Assembly (NCBI GenBank): GCA_045615545.1
Contig: JAZLFA010000021.1
Span: forward strand, 1-51,938
DNA length: 51,938 nucleotides
Reading direction: 5' to 3'
From: SIG220 sp045615545
Lineage (GTDB): Bacteria > Bacillota_I > Bacilli_A > RFN20 > CAG-826
Both the position numbers and the translations under genes were made by a program. The notes under the pieces are model-generated. The model was not told where the DNA came from and ran no database searches. It saw only the letters and a list, made by a program, of their open reading frames with translations. Shown in pieces: positions 32,209-39,628 of the stretch (positions are counted from its first letter, which is position 1; each line of letters begins with the position of its first letter).

Positions 32209-32224
32209 GTAAATGAGGATTTAC
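32209..32224. promoter_or_regulatory. Palindrome upstream of the Fur-family gene
   Basis: GTAAAT-GAGG-ATTTAC, a perfect 6-bp inverted repeat 54 bp before the regulator start. It is a candidate autoregulatory site; it does not match a canonical Fur or PerR box closely. Confidence 0.4.
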
Positions 32225-32277
32225 AAAATAATATGTATTCATTAAATATAAAATAGTAAAATAAATTAGGAATGATT

Positions 32278-32673
32278 ATGAATAAGCAAAGAAGACTTAC
32301 TATTCAAAGAAGAGTTGTTTATGAGGAGGTTTTGAGTAGGTGCGACCACCCAACCGCTGATCAAATTTACAAATCTATTCATACAACTTATCCCAGAATT
32401 TCTAAGTCCACTGTTTATCGTAATTTAGATATCCTTTCTAAGGAAGGTAAGATTAATCTTATTTCATTTCCAAGCGGTAATAGATATGATTTAACTTTAG
32501 AAAAACATTATCATGTTATATGTAAAAACTGTGGTAAAGTTGTGGATGTTGATTTACCTTATGTGGAAGAATTAGACAAAAACGTTTCTTCAAAATCAGG
32601 TTTTAAAATTACTAAGCATTCAATGATTTTTGAAGGATTGTGTACAGAATGTTACAAAATGAAGGAGAAATAA
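32278..32673 (+). CDS. Fur-family regulator, probably PerR-like
   Basis: The 131-aa protein (start at ATG 32278, 6 nt after AGGA; an ATG at 32272 is less well placed) has the Fur winged helix: R-R-V-V-Y-E-E-V-L near 12, H-P-T-A-D-Q-I-Y near 23, ISKSTVYRNLDIL near 44-56. Structural zinc CxxC pairs (CKNC near 84, CTEC near 123) and a metal-binding E-K-H-Y-H near 76-80 are present. Its location 1 nt before a flavodoxin and a flavodiiron/rubrerythrin operon argues for PerR-like sensing of peroxide or oxygen rather than iron. Confidence 0.85.
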   Translation: MNKQRRLTIQRRVVYEEVLSRCDHPTADQIYKSIHTTYPRISKSTVYRNLDILSKEGKINLISFPSGNRYDLTLEKHYHVICKNCGKVVDVDLPYVEELDKNVSSKSGFKITKHSMIFEGLCTECYKMKEK

Positions 32674-32674
32674 T

Positions 32675-33175
32675 ATGAAAAACTTAGTTGTGTATTTTTC
32701 AAGAGCAGGTGAAAATTCTGTAAATGGAAAAATAGAAGTAATTAAAAAGGGGTATACTGAAATTGTTGCTCAGAAAATTGCAAAGAAAACTAATGCACAC
32801 ATTTTTAAACTTGAACCAATTGTTCCTTATCCTTTTTCTTATGATGAATGCGTAAAAAGAGCAAGTTCTGAAGGATTTGTTGATTATTTGCATCCTGAAT
32901 TTAAAGTTGATGAATATGACGTTATTTTCATCGGATTTCCAAATTGGTGGAGAAGATATCCTGGAGTTGTTGCATCTTTCATCAAAAATAATAGTTGGAT
33001 TGGAAAAACAGTGATTCCATTTTGTACTAACGAAGAAGGTACATTTGGTATTAGCGAACTCGAACTTAGAACTAGTATTAAGGGCGCAATTCTTAAAAGT
33101 GGATTCGCTATTCGTGGATATGATGCAGAAACTTGCGATGAGGCCATTGATAATTGGCTTAGGAGAGTACTTTAA
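32675..33175 (+). CDS. Flavodoxin-like protein
   Basis: The 166-aa protein has a flavodoxin fold: LVVYFSRAGENS near 4-15 for the phosphate-binding loop, Y-D-V-I-F-I-G-F-P-N-W-W near 84-95 and a later S-F-I-K-N-N. It matches the Flavodoxin_4 type. It probably carries electrons to the flavodiiron protein encoded next. GGAG lies 8 nt upstream. Its stop overlaps the next start by one base (TAATG), so the two are translationally coupled. Confidence 0.85.
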   Translation: MKNLVVYFSRAGENSVNGKIEVIKKGYTEIVAQKIAKKTNAHIFKLEPIVPYPFSYDECVKRASSEGFVDYLHPEFKVDEYDVIFIGFPNWWRRYPGVVASFIKNNSWIGKTVIPFCTNEEGTFGISELELRTSIKGAILKSGFAIRGYDAETCDEAIDNWLRRVL

Positions 33176-34965
33176 TGAAAATTGTTACTAATGATATTTA
33201 CTATGTAGGTGTAAACGATCACCAAATCGATCTTTTTGAAGGTCAATATATTGTTGAAAACGGCATGGCTTACAATTCATATGTCGTTATGGATGATTTA
33301 ATTACGGTTTTTGATACAGTTGATATTCGTTTCTTTGATGAATGGATGAAAAATATTAAAGAAGTAATTAAAGATAAAAAACCAAACTTCCTTGTTGTTC
33401 AACACATGGAACCTGATCATTCTGCTAATATCATGCGATTCTTACAAGAATTCCCTGATGTTTTTGTAATCGGAAATGCCAAAACTTTTGTAATGATGGA
33501 ACAATTCTTTCATAAGGAAATTAATAATAAAATGGTAGTGGATGACGGAGGATTCCTTAACACAGGAAAACATAAATTTAACTTTGTTTTTGCCCCAATG
33601 GTTCACTGGCCAGAAGTTATGGTTACTTATGATGAGAATGACAAGGTTTTATTCTCTGCTGATGGTTTTGGAAAGTTTGGAGCACTTGATGTGGAAGAAG
33701 AATGGGATTGTGAAGCTAGACGTTATTATTTTGGTATTGTTGGAAAATATGGCGCCCAAGTACAAAATCTTCTTAAAAAAGCCAGTTCATTAGACATTAA
33801 AACCATTTGTCCATTACACGGCCCAATTTTGAATGAAAACCTCGGTCATTATCTATCTTTATATAATATTTGGAGTTCGTATCAATCCGAGACCGATGGA
33901 GTGGCAATTTTTTATACATCTGTTTATGGACACACTAAAGAAGCCGCTCTTGAAATGGAAAAGCTAGTTAAAGATATGAATACTCCAAAGGTTCATATTG
34001 CTGATTTAGCTAGAGAAGATATGGCAGAAGCAGTCGAAGATGCGTTTAGATATTCTAAAATTGTTCTTGCAACTACAACTTACAATTCAGGTATTTTTCC
34101 ATTCATGAATGAATTTATTAATCATTTAGTTGAAAGAAATTTCCAAAATAAAACAATTGCAGTTATTGAAAACGGCACCTGGGCTCCAATGGCGGCAAAA
34201 GTAATAAAAGATAAACTTTCAGGATGCAAAAATCTTACATTTTTTGAACCAACAATCACGATTAAATCGAGCTTAACTGATGAAAATAAAACTCAGTTAA
34301 GAACTGTTGCGGAAAAATTATGTGCTGATTACATGGCTAAAAAAGATATCCAAAAAATTGAATTTGATCCTAAAGCATTATTCAATATTGGCTATGGATT
34401 ATATGTTGTTACCACAAATGATGGAAAAAAAGATAATGGTTTAATTGTAAACACTGTTAGCCAAGTAACAAGCGAACCAAATAGAATTGCAGTCTGTGTT
34501 AGTAAAACGAATTATTCCCATAACACAATTAAAACAACTAAAAAACTCAATATTAATGTCATAGATGAAACAGCGACATTTGACTTATTCAAAAAGTTTG
34601 GTTTTGTTTCGGGTAGAGATGTTAATAAATTTGAAGGAGATAATGTTTTAAGAAGCGCAAATGGTATAGCTGTTTTAGATAAAAATGTTAACGCTTTTAT
34701 CTCATTAGAAGTTGAGAGTTATGTCGATTTAGGAACTCATGGCATGTTTATTTGTATAGTAAAAGAAAGTAAAATACTTTCTAATGCAAAAACAATGACA
34801 TATAGTTTCTATCAAAACAATGTAAAACCAAAACCAGAAACAGCTAAGAAAAAAGGCTATGTCTGTAAGATATGTGGTTATGTTTATGAAGGTGATGAAT
34901 TACCAGGAGATTTTATCTGTCCTCTATGTAAACATGGCGCCAGTGATTTTGAAAAGATAAACTAA
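33175..34965 (+). CDS. Four-domain flavodiiron protein (FprA-type oxidase)
   Basis: The 596-aa protein has the diiron beta-lactamase-like domain with H77-x-E79-x-D81-H82 (HMEPDH) and later ligand His in FAPMVHWPE (~141) and PLHGPI (~220). A flavodoxin domain follows (FYTSVYGHTKEAA near 248-260), then a flavin-reductase-like domain (~405-540, GLYVVTTNDGKKDNGLIVNT), and a C-terminal rubredoxin with two C-x-x-C (CKIC and CPLC). It reduces O2 to water (or NO to N2O) to protect the anaerobic cell. Having the reductase and rubredoxin fused shortens the electron path. It is coupled to the flavodoxin gene and followed by a rubrerythrin. Confidence 0.93.
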   Translation: MKIVTNDIYYVGVNDHQIDLFEGQYIVENGMAYNSYVVMDDLITVFDTVDIRFFDEWMKNIKEVIKDKKPNFLVVQHMEPDHSANIMRFLQEFPDVFVIGNAKTFVMMEQFFHKEINNKMVVDDGGFLNTGKHKFNFVFAPMVHWPEVMVTYDENDKVLFSADGFGKFGALDVEEEWDCEARRYYFGIVGKYGAQVQNLLKKASSLDIKTICPLHGPILNENLGHYLSLYNIWSSYQSETDGVAIFYTSVYGHTKEAALEMEKLVKDMNTPKVHIADLAREDMAEAVEDAFRYSKIVLATTTYNSGIFPFMNEFINHLVERNFQNKTIAVIENGTWAPMAAKVIKDKLSGCKNLTFFEPTITIKSSLTDENKTQLRTVAEKLCADYMAKKDIQKIEFDPKALFNIGYGLYVVTTNDGKKDNGLIVNTVSQVTSEPNRIAVCVSKTNYSHNTIKTTKKLNINVIDETATFDLFKKFGFVSGRDVNKFEGDNVLRSANGIAVLDKNVNAFISLEVESYVDLGTHGMFICIVKESKILSNAKTMTYSFYQNNVKPKPETAKKKGYVCKICGYVYEGDELPGDFICPLCKHGASDFEKIN

Positions 34966-34988
34966 TTTACGGTAAAGGAGGATTTATT

Positions 34989-35540
34989 ATGAAATATCGT
35001 TGTAAAGTTTGTGGTCAAATAGTGGAAATTAAAGAAGGAGAAGCGTGCCCAATTTGTGGTGCGGCGTTTGCAAATCTTGAACCTATTCAAGAAGCAGCTG
35101 CATCAGAAAGTTTAACATGGGCTTGCAAACACGATGTTGGTGTTGCAAAAGATGTTGATTCGTTTGTTCTTCAAGGTTGTAGAGACCATTTTAAGGGCGA
35201 ATGTAGTGAGGTTGGTATGTACCTTGCCATGAGTCGTGTCGCGTTAAGAGAAGGGTATCCAGAAATTGCATTACTTTTTGAAAAAATTGCACACGAAGAA
35301 GCAGAACATGCAGCAAAATTTGCTGAATTGTTAGGCGAAGTTGTTTCTGATAGCACAAAAGAAAATATTAAAAAGATGTTGGCTGGTGAAAATGGTGCAT
35401 GTAAATCTAAACTTGAAATTGCTAAAAAAGCAAAAGAACTCAATTACGATGCAATTCATGATGCTGTTCACGAAATGGCAAAGGATGAACAACGCCATGG
35501 TGCAGCTTTAGAAGCAATGTTAAAAAGATACTTTAAATAA
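34989..35540 (+). CDS. Reverse rubrerythrin
   Basis: The 183-aa protein has an N-terminal rubredoxin-like site (C-K-V-C near 5-8, C-P-I-C near 18-21) and then a ferritin-like four-helix domain with E-x-x-H type ligands: G-E-C-S-E, AHEEAEHAAKF near 100 and KDEQRHGAALEAML at the end. This order is the reverse of classical rubrerythrin. It reduces hydrogen peroxide to water. AAAGGAGG lies 8 nt before the start. It is likely cotranscribed with the flavodiiron gene (23 bp gap) and controlled by the Fur/PerR-like regulator upstream. A terminator follows. Confidence 0.92.
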   Translation: MKYRCKVCGQIVEIKEGEACPICGAAFANLEPIQEAAASESLTWACKHDVGVAKDVDSFVLQGCRDHFKGECSEVGMYLAMSRVALREGYPEIALLFEKIAHEEAEHAAKFAELLGEVVSDSTKENIKKMLAGENGACKSKLEIAKKAKELNYDAIHDAVHEMAKDEQRHGAALEAMLKRYFK

Positions 35541-35564
35541 AATTATCTACCCATTTAAGAAATT

Positions 35565-35592
35565 GAGCATCCATTTGGGTGCTCTTTCTTTA
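35565..35592 (+). terminator. Terminator of the oxidative-defence operon
   Basis: GAGCATCC pairs with GGGTGCTC (one G-T) around ATTT, followed by TTTCTTT. Confidence 0.85.
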
Positions 35593-35617
35593 AAATTTGT
35601 AAAAAATATTTTTTTGA

Positions 35618-35637
35618 AACACCTATAAATAGGTGTT
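35618..35637. promoter_or_regulatory. Palindrome AACACCTAT..ATAGGTGTT
   Basis: A 20-bp near-perfect palindrome, with outer TTTTGAAA / TTTCAAAA arms. The central TATAAATAG recurs at 35710-35718 (CCTTATAAATAGAGG), just before the next gene. It may be an operator of that gene. Confidence 0.4.
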
Positions 35638-35703
35638 ATTTTCTTTCAAAATTAAAAATATGCAAAAAAACAAAACTTTTTTATAAAAATTTTGAAAAAT
35701 TAC

Positions 35704-35738
35704 CCTCCTTATAAATAGAGGCAAAAAATGAAAGGAGG
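35704..35738 (+). promoter_or_regulatory. Shine-Dalgarno-sequestering hairpin
   Basis: CCTCCTT at 35704-35710 is perfectly complementary to AAGGAGG at 35732-35738, the ribosome site of the next gene, with a 21-nt AT-rich loop. In the mRNA it would hide the site. This is seen in the sequence; a regulatory role (for example temperature or ribosome dependent) is inference. Confidence 0.5.
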
Positions 35739-35746
35739 TGAAGAAA

Positions 35747-36529
35747 ATGGCAAATCAATTATGTAATGGACTCCTTATTGAAGATGAGATTTTATTTTCC
35801 TTAAACAAGAAAAAATACAAACATCTCACTCCAAATATGGCAAATCTAATTCGCGATATGTTTGGTGTTGTTAGTCCTGGTGAAAAAATTAAATGTATTC
35901 ATTGTGAAGAATTTAAAAAGCCTGACTTAGCGATTACAGTTGGAAAAGTAACTAAATACTTATCTATTAAAAGCGGTAAAGCTACCGACTTACATGGCGA
36001 ACATATTTCCACAGTTATTCCTTATTTACGCTCCTTAGGAATAAGTGAACGCACTTTAAAAACGTACTGCTTATACCAATTTGGTGATAAAACTCTTGAT
36101 GGAAGTGGTGAAAGGCGTATGGAGTATCATGATGTATATTTTTGGCTTAGAGATCTTATTAAAGAAGCAAATGCTGAAATTAATGGTAAACCGGAAGTGG
36201 TGATGGAAATCATTGATAGAGTAATGTTTCAAGGCGTTGATAAAAACGCTCCAAAAGCCGATTATATTTATTGTGGAGATTTAGAATATGGACTGGCTAT
36301 TTCAAGAGATCAAGTATATAAATATTTAAGTAGTAAAAGTTTTACTTTTATTGAAAATCTTCATATTGGTCCAATCTTAATAAAACCGCATGCACGTTAT
36401 GTCGATCGTCCAATAACAAATGACTATGCTAGACATAAAGTCGATTTTTATTGGCCAAAATTAAACGAAGATGTTAGATATATTTATAAAAGATATACTA
36501 ACTCGGACTTAAATTTAAAGGTAAGATGA
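35747..36529 (+). CDS. Orphan nuclease-like protein (possible PD-(D/E)xK fold)
   Basis: The 260-aa protein starts at ATG 35747, 8 nt after AAGGAGGTG. I do not recognise the family. A central block (KPDLAITVGKVTKYLSIKSG, then HGEHI) has the spacing of a restriction-like active site, P-D ... S-I-K, with a following conserved-looking H-G-E. An upstream C-I-H-C-E could bind metal with other residues. A later K-P-H-A-R-Y is basic. It stands alone between the oxidative-defence operon and a tRNA cluster, a common insertion place for defence genes. The ribosome site is sequestered by a hairpin. Function is not shown; a DNase in defence or repair is only a guess. Confidence 0.5.
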   Translation: MANQLCNGLLIEDEILFSLNKKKYKHLTPNMANLIRDMFGVVSPGEKIKCIHCEEFKKPDLAITVGKVTKYLSIKSGKATDLHGEHISTVIPYLRSLGISERTLKTYCLYQFGDKTLDGSGERRMEYHDVYFWLRDLIKEANAEINGKPEVVMEIIDRVMFQGVDKNAPKADYIYCGDLEYGLAISRDQVYKYLSSKSFTFIENLHIGPILIKPHARYVDRPITNDYARHKVDFYWPKLNEDVRYIYKRYTNSDLNLKVR

Positions 36530-36572
36530 CAAATTTGAACGCACTAATTTAGTATTTTATAAATAAGATTTA

Positions 36573-36600
36573 TTGACACAGGCGATAATCTTGCTATACT
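36573..36600 (+). promoter_or_regulatory. Strong promoter of the tRNA-Ala/Met/Ile/Ser cluster
   Basis: Consensus TTGACA at 36573-36578, a 16-bp spacer, TATACT at 36595-36600. The first tRNA starts 24 bp downstream. Confidence 0.9.
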
Positions 36601-36623
36601 ATTTTAGTGCGTTCGCACAAAAT

Positions 36624-36699
36624 GGGTCTGTAGCTCAGTTGGGAGAGTACCTGATTTGCATTCAGGGTGTCGAGAGTTCGAGCCTCTTCAGATCCACCA
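36624..36699 (+). tRNA. tRNA-Ala (TGC)
   Basis: Acceptor GGGTCTG/CAGATCC (one G-T), CCA encoded; anticodon stem CCTGA/TCAGG with loop TTTGCAT, anticodon TGC; normal TTCGAGC T-loop. Confidence 0.95.
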
Positions 36700-36706
36700 T
36701 TTTTAT

Positions 36707-36783
36707 GGCTGCGTAACTCAGTTGGCTAGAGTAGTCGGTTCATACCCGGCCTGTCGAGGGTCCGAGTCCCCCCGCAGCTACCA
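36707..36783 (+). tRNA. Elongator tRNA-Met (CAT)
   Basis: Acceptor GGCTGCG with CGCAGCT (G1-T72 wobble), CCA encoded. The anticodon loop TTCATAC, and GGTTCATACCC, match elongator Met tRNAs. The T-loop reads TCCGAGT: C at position 55 as in tRNA-Cys of this window, again with an A-C mismatch in the T-stem. Confidence 0.9.
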
Positions 36784-36787
36784 ATTA

Positions 36788-36862
36788 GGACCGATAGCTC
36801 AAAGGAAGAGCTCTCCGCCCATAACGGAGTGGTTGTAGTGTCAGGATCTACTCGGTCCACCA
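36788..36862 (+). tRNA. tRNA-Ile2 (CAT, lysidine type), with divergent loops
   Basis: The acceptor GGACCGA/TCGGTCC with ACCA matches Ile2 tRNAs. Anticodon stem CTCCG/CGGAG with loop CCCATAA: anticodon CAT, but position 33, normally T, is C. The T-arm (GTAGT-GTCAGGA-TCTAC) lacks the usual TTC and has a T-T mismatch. With tRNA-Met next door and the initiator at 49816, this third CAT tRNA is best called Ile2, which would need TilS to be read as isoleucine. Confidence 0.75.
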
Positions 36863-36863
36863 T

Positions 36864-36954
36864 GGAGAATTACCCAAGTGGTTGAAGGGGTCGGTCTTGA
36901 AAACCGATAGGGGATGCAAGTCCCGCTAGAGTTCGAATCTCTAATTCTCCGCCA
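36864..36954 (+). tRNA. tRNA-Ser (TGA)
   Basis: Acceptor GGAGAAT/ATTCTCC, discriminator G, CCA encoded; anticodon loop CTTGAAA (TGA) and a long variable arm (GGGGATGCAAGTCCC) as in serine tRNAs. It follows the Ile2 gene by 1 bp. Confidence 0.95.
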
Positions 36955-36965
36955 TATGTAAAATT

Positions 36966-36991
36966 CTGTAATGATGAGTTACAGTTTTTTT
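36966..36991 (+). terminator. Terminator of the tRNA cluster
   Basis: CTGTAA and TTACAG (6 bp) followed by seven T. Confidence 0.85.
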
Positions 36992-37032
36992 ATTTATATA
37001 AATCTTTGAATAATAGTGATATATTAGTTTTT

Positions 37033-37200
37033 ATGAGTGATCGCAAACAAATTGGAAAAATAGTAGAAAATCAAAATTCTGTCTCTTTAGAAAAAGTTCA
37101 CAAGAAAGTTGACGCAGTTAGAATTTCTATTCTCGTTGTTTCTATTATTCTTCTTGCTGTTGGCGTCACTATTCTACTAATAAAATATTTTGCTAAATAA
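37033..37200 (+). CDS. Small single-pass membrane protein
   Basis: The 55-aa protein (start at ATG 37033) has a charged N-terminal half (DRKQIGKIVENQNSVSLEK) and one membrane helix (ISILVVSIILLAVGVTILLI) followed by KYFAK. TGA-TATATT lies 7 nt before the start, with no ribosome site, so it may be leaderless. It precedes the MscS-like channel gene by 14 bp and is probably in its operon. Function unknown. Confidence 0.6.
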   Translation: MSDRKQIGKIVENQNSVSLEKVHKKVDAVRISILVVSIILLAVGVTILLIKYFAK

Positions 37201-37214
37201 GGAGTATCAAATAT

Positions 37215-38366
37215 ATGGCTGAAGAAAATCAAAAACCTGCAATTCAAAGTGGCGTTGAAGAAAAAGAAAAACCTGAATTAACAGATGAAGACATTAAGAT
37301 TAAAAAGAAGAAAAGAATCAGCAAGATGATTGTGGGATTTTGTTTCTTTGTTGTCATTACTGTTGGTTTAAGTTTAATTTGTTTTTGCCGTCAAATTTTT
37401 GGCGATGAAGTTGGCGACACTATATTAGGCCCTGGAGTAAACGATGGTTTTGCGGCGATTGGTGATTTCTTCAAAACAAAGAAAGATGCAATCATCGCCT
37501 CATTAATTCTCATTTTCGTTTTATTTGTTTTATATTATGTTATTGCTTTACTTTTCCGTATTTTCACTGGTAAGTCGGCAAGGAGTAAAACTGTATCATC
37601 TATTATTGTTTCGTTTCTAAAATATATATTGGTTATTATAGGAGTTCTTTCCATATTGGGAATATGGGGTGTTAATACTGCTGGAATTATCGCTAGCTTA
37701 GGTATTGTTGGTATTATCATTGGGACTGGCTGCAAGACCATAATTAACGATATGATCGCGGGCTTCTTCATTGTTGTTGATAATTATTATCAAGTCGGAG
37801 ACCGTATTGAAGTTGATGGCTTCGTTGGAGATGTAATTTCTATTGGTTTAAGAACAACAAAAATTAAGTTGGGCGCTAGAACTAAATCAATCTGCAACTC
37901 AAGAATTGATACAGTTATTAACGTCTCTCGTTCATCTAACCCTGTTATTGTTAAGGTAGATGTTTCTTTTAATGAGGATTTAAGACACGTAGAAGCTGTT
38001 TTAGCAAAGGAACTACCAAAGATTAAGGATAGAATACCAATGCTTACTGATGACGTTGTTTATCGTGGAGTTACCGCACTAGATGAATGTGGTGTGGAAT
38101 TAGAATTTTTCACAAAAACTGATTTAGCAAATGAAAAACAGGCGTCTAAACTTTTGTTAAGAGAATTATATTTAATTTTTATTGACAATAATTTCTGCAT
38201 TCCATTTAAGCAAGTGGTTGTTAATGGCCCTGATTCATTAGATACAGTTAAAGCCTCTTCTGAAGATATTAAAGTATCAAGAAAAGAAATTGAAAAACTT
38301 TTCCCTAAAAATGAAAATACAACCCAATCATTCTCCTTTATAAAACCAAAAACAAAGAAGAAATAA
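37215..38366 (+). CDS. mscS: MscS-family small-conductance mechanosensitive channel
   Basis: The 383-aa protein has an acidic/basic N-terminal tail, three or more membrane helices (~38-60, ~95-117, ~135-175) and the pore helix G-I-I-A-S-L-G-I-V-G-I-I-I-G-T-G near 157-172. The MscS beta domain (D-R-I-E-V-D-G-F-V-G-D-V, then S-I-G-L-R-T-T) and a C-terminal cage domain follow. It releases ions on membrane tension. GGAG lies 10 nt upstream. Together with mscL at 16604 the cell has both main channel types. Confidence 0.92.
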   Translation: MAEENQKPAIQSGVEEKEKPELTDEDIKIKKKKRISKMIVGFCFFVVITVGLSLICFCRQIFGDEVGDTILGPGVNDGFAAIGDFFKTKKDAIIASLILIFVLFVLYYVIALLFRIFTGKSARSKTVSSIIVSFLKYILVIIGVLSILGIWGVNTAGIIASLGIVGIIIGTGCKTIINDMIAGFFIVVDNYYQVGDRIEVDGFVGDVISIGLRTTKIKLGARTKSICNSRIDTVINVSRSSNPVIVKVDVSFNEDLRHVEAVLAKELPKIKDRIPMLTDDVVYRGVTALDECGVELEFFTKTDLANEKQASKLLLRELYLIFIDNNFCIPFKQVVVNGPDSLDTVKASSEDIKVSRKEIEKLFPKNENTTQSFSFIKPKTKKK

Positions 38367-38368
38367 AT

Positions 38369-39310
38369 ATGCCAGTTGGAGCAATAGTTGGAATTATAAT
38401 AGGAGGAATAGTTACTATATTTTTTCTTATTCCTTTTATCATTTCTTTTATTATTGTTTTATATGCTCAATCAAATTTAGGCATTCATAAAATAAAAAGA
38501 GGATGGGATAAAAATCCTAATCCTGATTTTATGATGATGATCGACAAAGATTGGTTTAAAGAAAACTTTCAAAAAGTTCAAATAAAGTCTAAAGACAAAA
38601 AGCAATTAAATGGTTATCTCCATAAAGAAGATAGTAATTTCTATATTATATTTTGTCACGGATACGGCGGCGAAGTAGTAGAAAAAACCGTTATTCTTAG
38701 ACAATTAAACGAAAAATATCACTGCAATATTTTAATCATCGAACAACGAGCCCAGTTAACAAGTAAAACGAAAATAATCACTATGGGTGTTAAAGAAGGC
38801 ATTGATTTGTCTTTGTGGGTTTCTTATCTTGTTGATTTAAATAGTGACGCAAAAATAATGCTATATGGCCAATCCATGGGAGCGGCAACAATTATGAATT
38901 CATTTAATTATGGTCATCCTAAAAACGTTATTGGCGCAATTGAAGAAGCAGGATTTGTTAATGTTAGAAAAGAATTTTACTATATTGCAAGAGATCATGT
39001 TTATCATCCGATGTTAAAATATTTTTCTTTTTTAATGTGTGTTTGTTATCTATTTCTAGGCGTTAATTGTTATAAACCAAAAATCATTGATGGTGTAAAG
39101 AAGATAAATGTACCATTTTTGGTTATCCATGGTGGAAAAGATGATGTAGTAGATGTAAATAATGTAAAAATAACCACAGATAACATTAATCCTAATATAT
39201 ACTTTCAAAAAGAAATATTTAGTAACGCTAATCACTGTGTGTCTTACGTAAGTGAAAAAGAAAGATATATGCAGCTTTTATTTAGTTTCATTGATAAAAT
39301 TCAAAGATAA
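38369..39310 (+). CDS. Membrane-anchored alpha/beta hydrolase
   Basis: The 313-aa protein has an N-terminal membrane helix (GIIIGGIVTIFFLIPFIISF) and then an alpha/beta-hydrolase domain: oxyanion F-C-H-G-Y-G-G near 94, nucleophile elbow G-Q-S-M-G-A near 166-171 (serine 168), Asp in H-G-G-K-D-D near 250, and His in N-A-N-H-C-V-S near 290. All triad members are present. The segment E-Q-R-A lacks the following H-G of the closest bacterial relatives. Substrate unknown; possibly lipids or esters at the membrane. It starts 2 nt after the mscS stop, so it is in the same operon. Confidence 0.82.
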   Translation: MPVGAIVGIIIGGIVTIFFLIPFIISFIIVLYAQSNLGIHKIKRGWDKNPNPDFMMMIDKDWFKENFQKVQIKSKDKKQLNGYLHKEDSNFYIIFCHGYGGEVVEKTVILRQLNEKYHCNILIIEQRAQLTSKTKIITMGVKEGIDLSLWVSYLVDLNSDAKIMLYGQSMGAATIMNSFNYGHPKNVIGAIEEAGFVNVRKEFYYIARDHVYHPMLKYFSFLMCVCYLFLGVNCYKPKIIDGVKKINVPFLVIHGGKDDVVDVNNVKITTDNINPNIYFQKEIFSNANHCVSYVSEKERYMQLLFSFIDKIQR

Positions 39311-39628
39311 TTTTTTACCATACATAACATTAAATTTTATTGATTGAATCATAATATCAATTTTGTTATTACACTATAATCATAAACTTCAATTTTTAAG
39401 TCAATAAATGAGTGTTGACTACATAATTATATTTATATAAAATGAGGCCATGTTTAGAAGGGATTACGTTAGTGTTTCGGCCTAATAGAGGCCTTTTTTT
39501 CTACAAAAAATCTATTAATTTCTTGGAGTAGAAGTAATTAATAGGTTAAAAAAATAGCTAGTTAAAATTTCATCTAAACATAGTATAAAACTCATTCACC
39601 AAAGGTTGGAAATGGAGGATATGAGTCT
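39311..39628. other. 318-bp intergenic region upstream of the surface protein
   Basis: It contains a complete promoter-to-terminator unit (39415-39500, separate entry) and an inverted repeat CTATTAATT / AATTAATAG (39512-39520, 39536-39544). A GGAGG ribosome site lies 10 nt before the next ATG. Nothing protein-coding is seen. Confidence 0.55.
39415..39500 (+). ncRNA. Candidate small RNA or attenuator, unknown class
   Basis: TTGACT at 39415-39420, a 17-bp spacer and TAAAAT at 39438-39443 predict a start near 39450. A terminator (GGCCT/AGGCC stem, 39479-39493, then seven T) ends the unit about 50 nt later. An earlier GAGGCC (39444-39449) can also pair with the same GGCCT, so two mutually exclusive hairpins are possible. 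It is either a ~50-nt RNA or a premature termination device for the surface protein gene. It matches no class I know. Confidence 0.45.

Noticed and set aside
35728..35766. Twelve-codon leader peptide overlapping the nuclease-like gene start
   Set aside because: Its ATG has no ribosome site; the strong site serves ATG 35747 in another frame, so the short frame is probably fortuitous.
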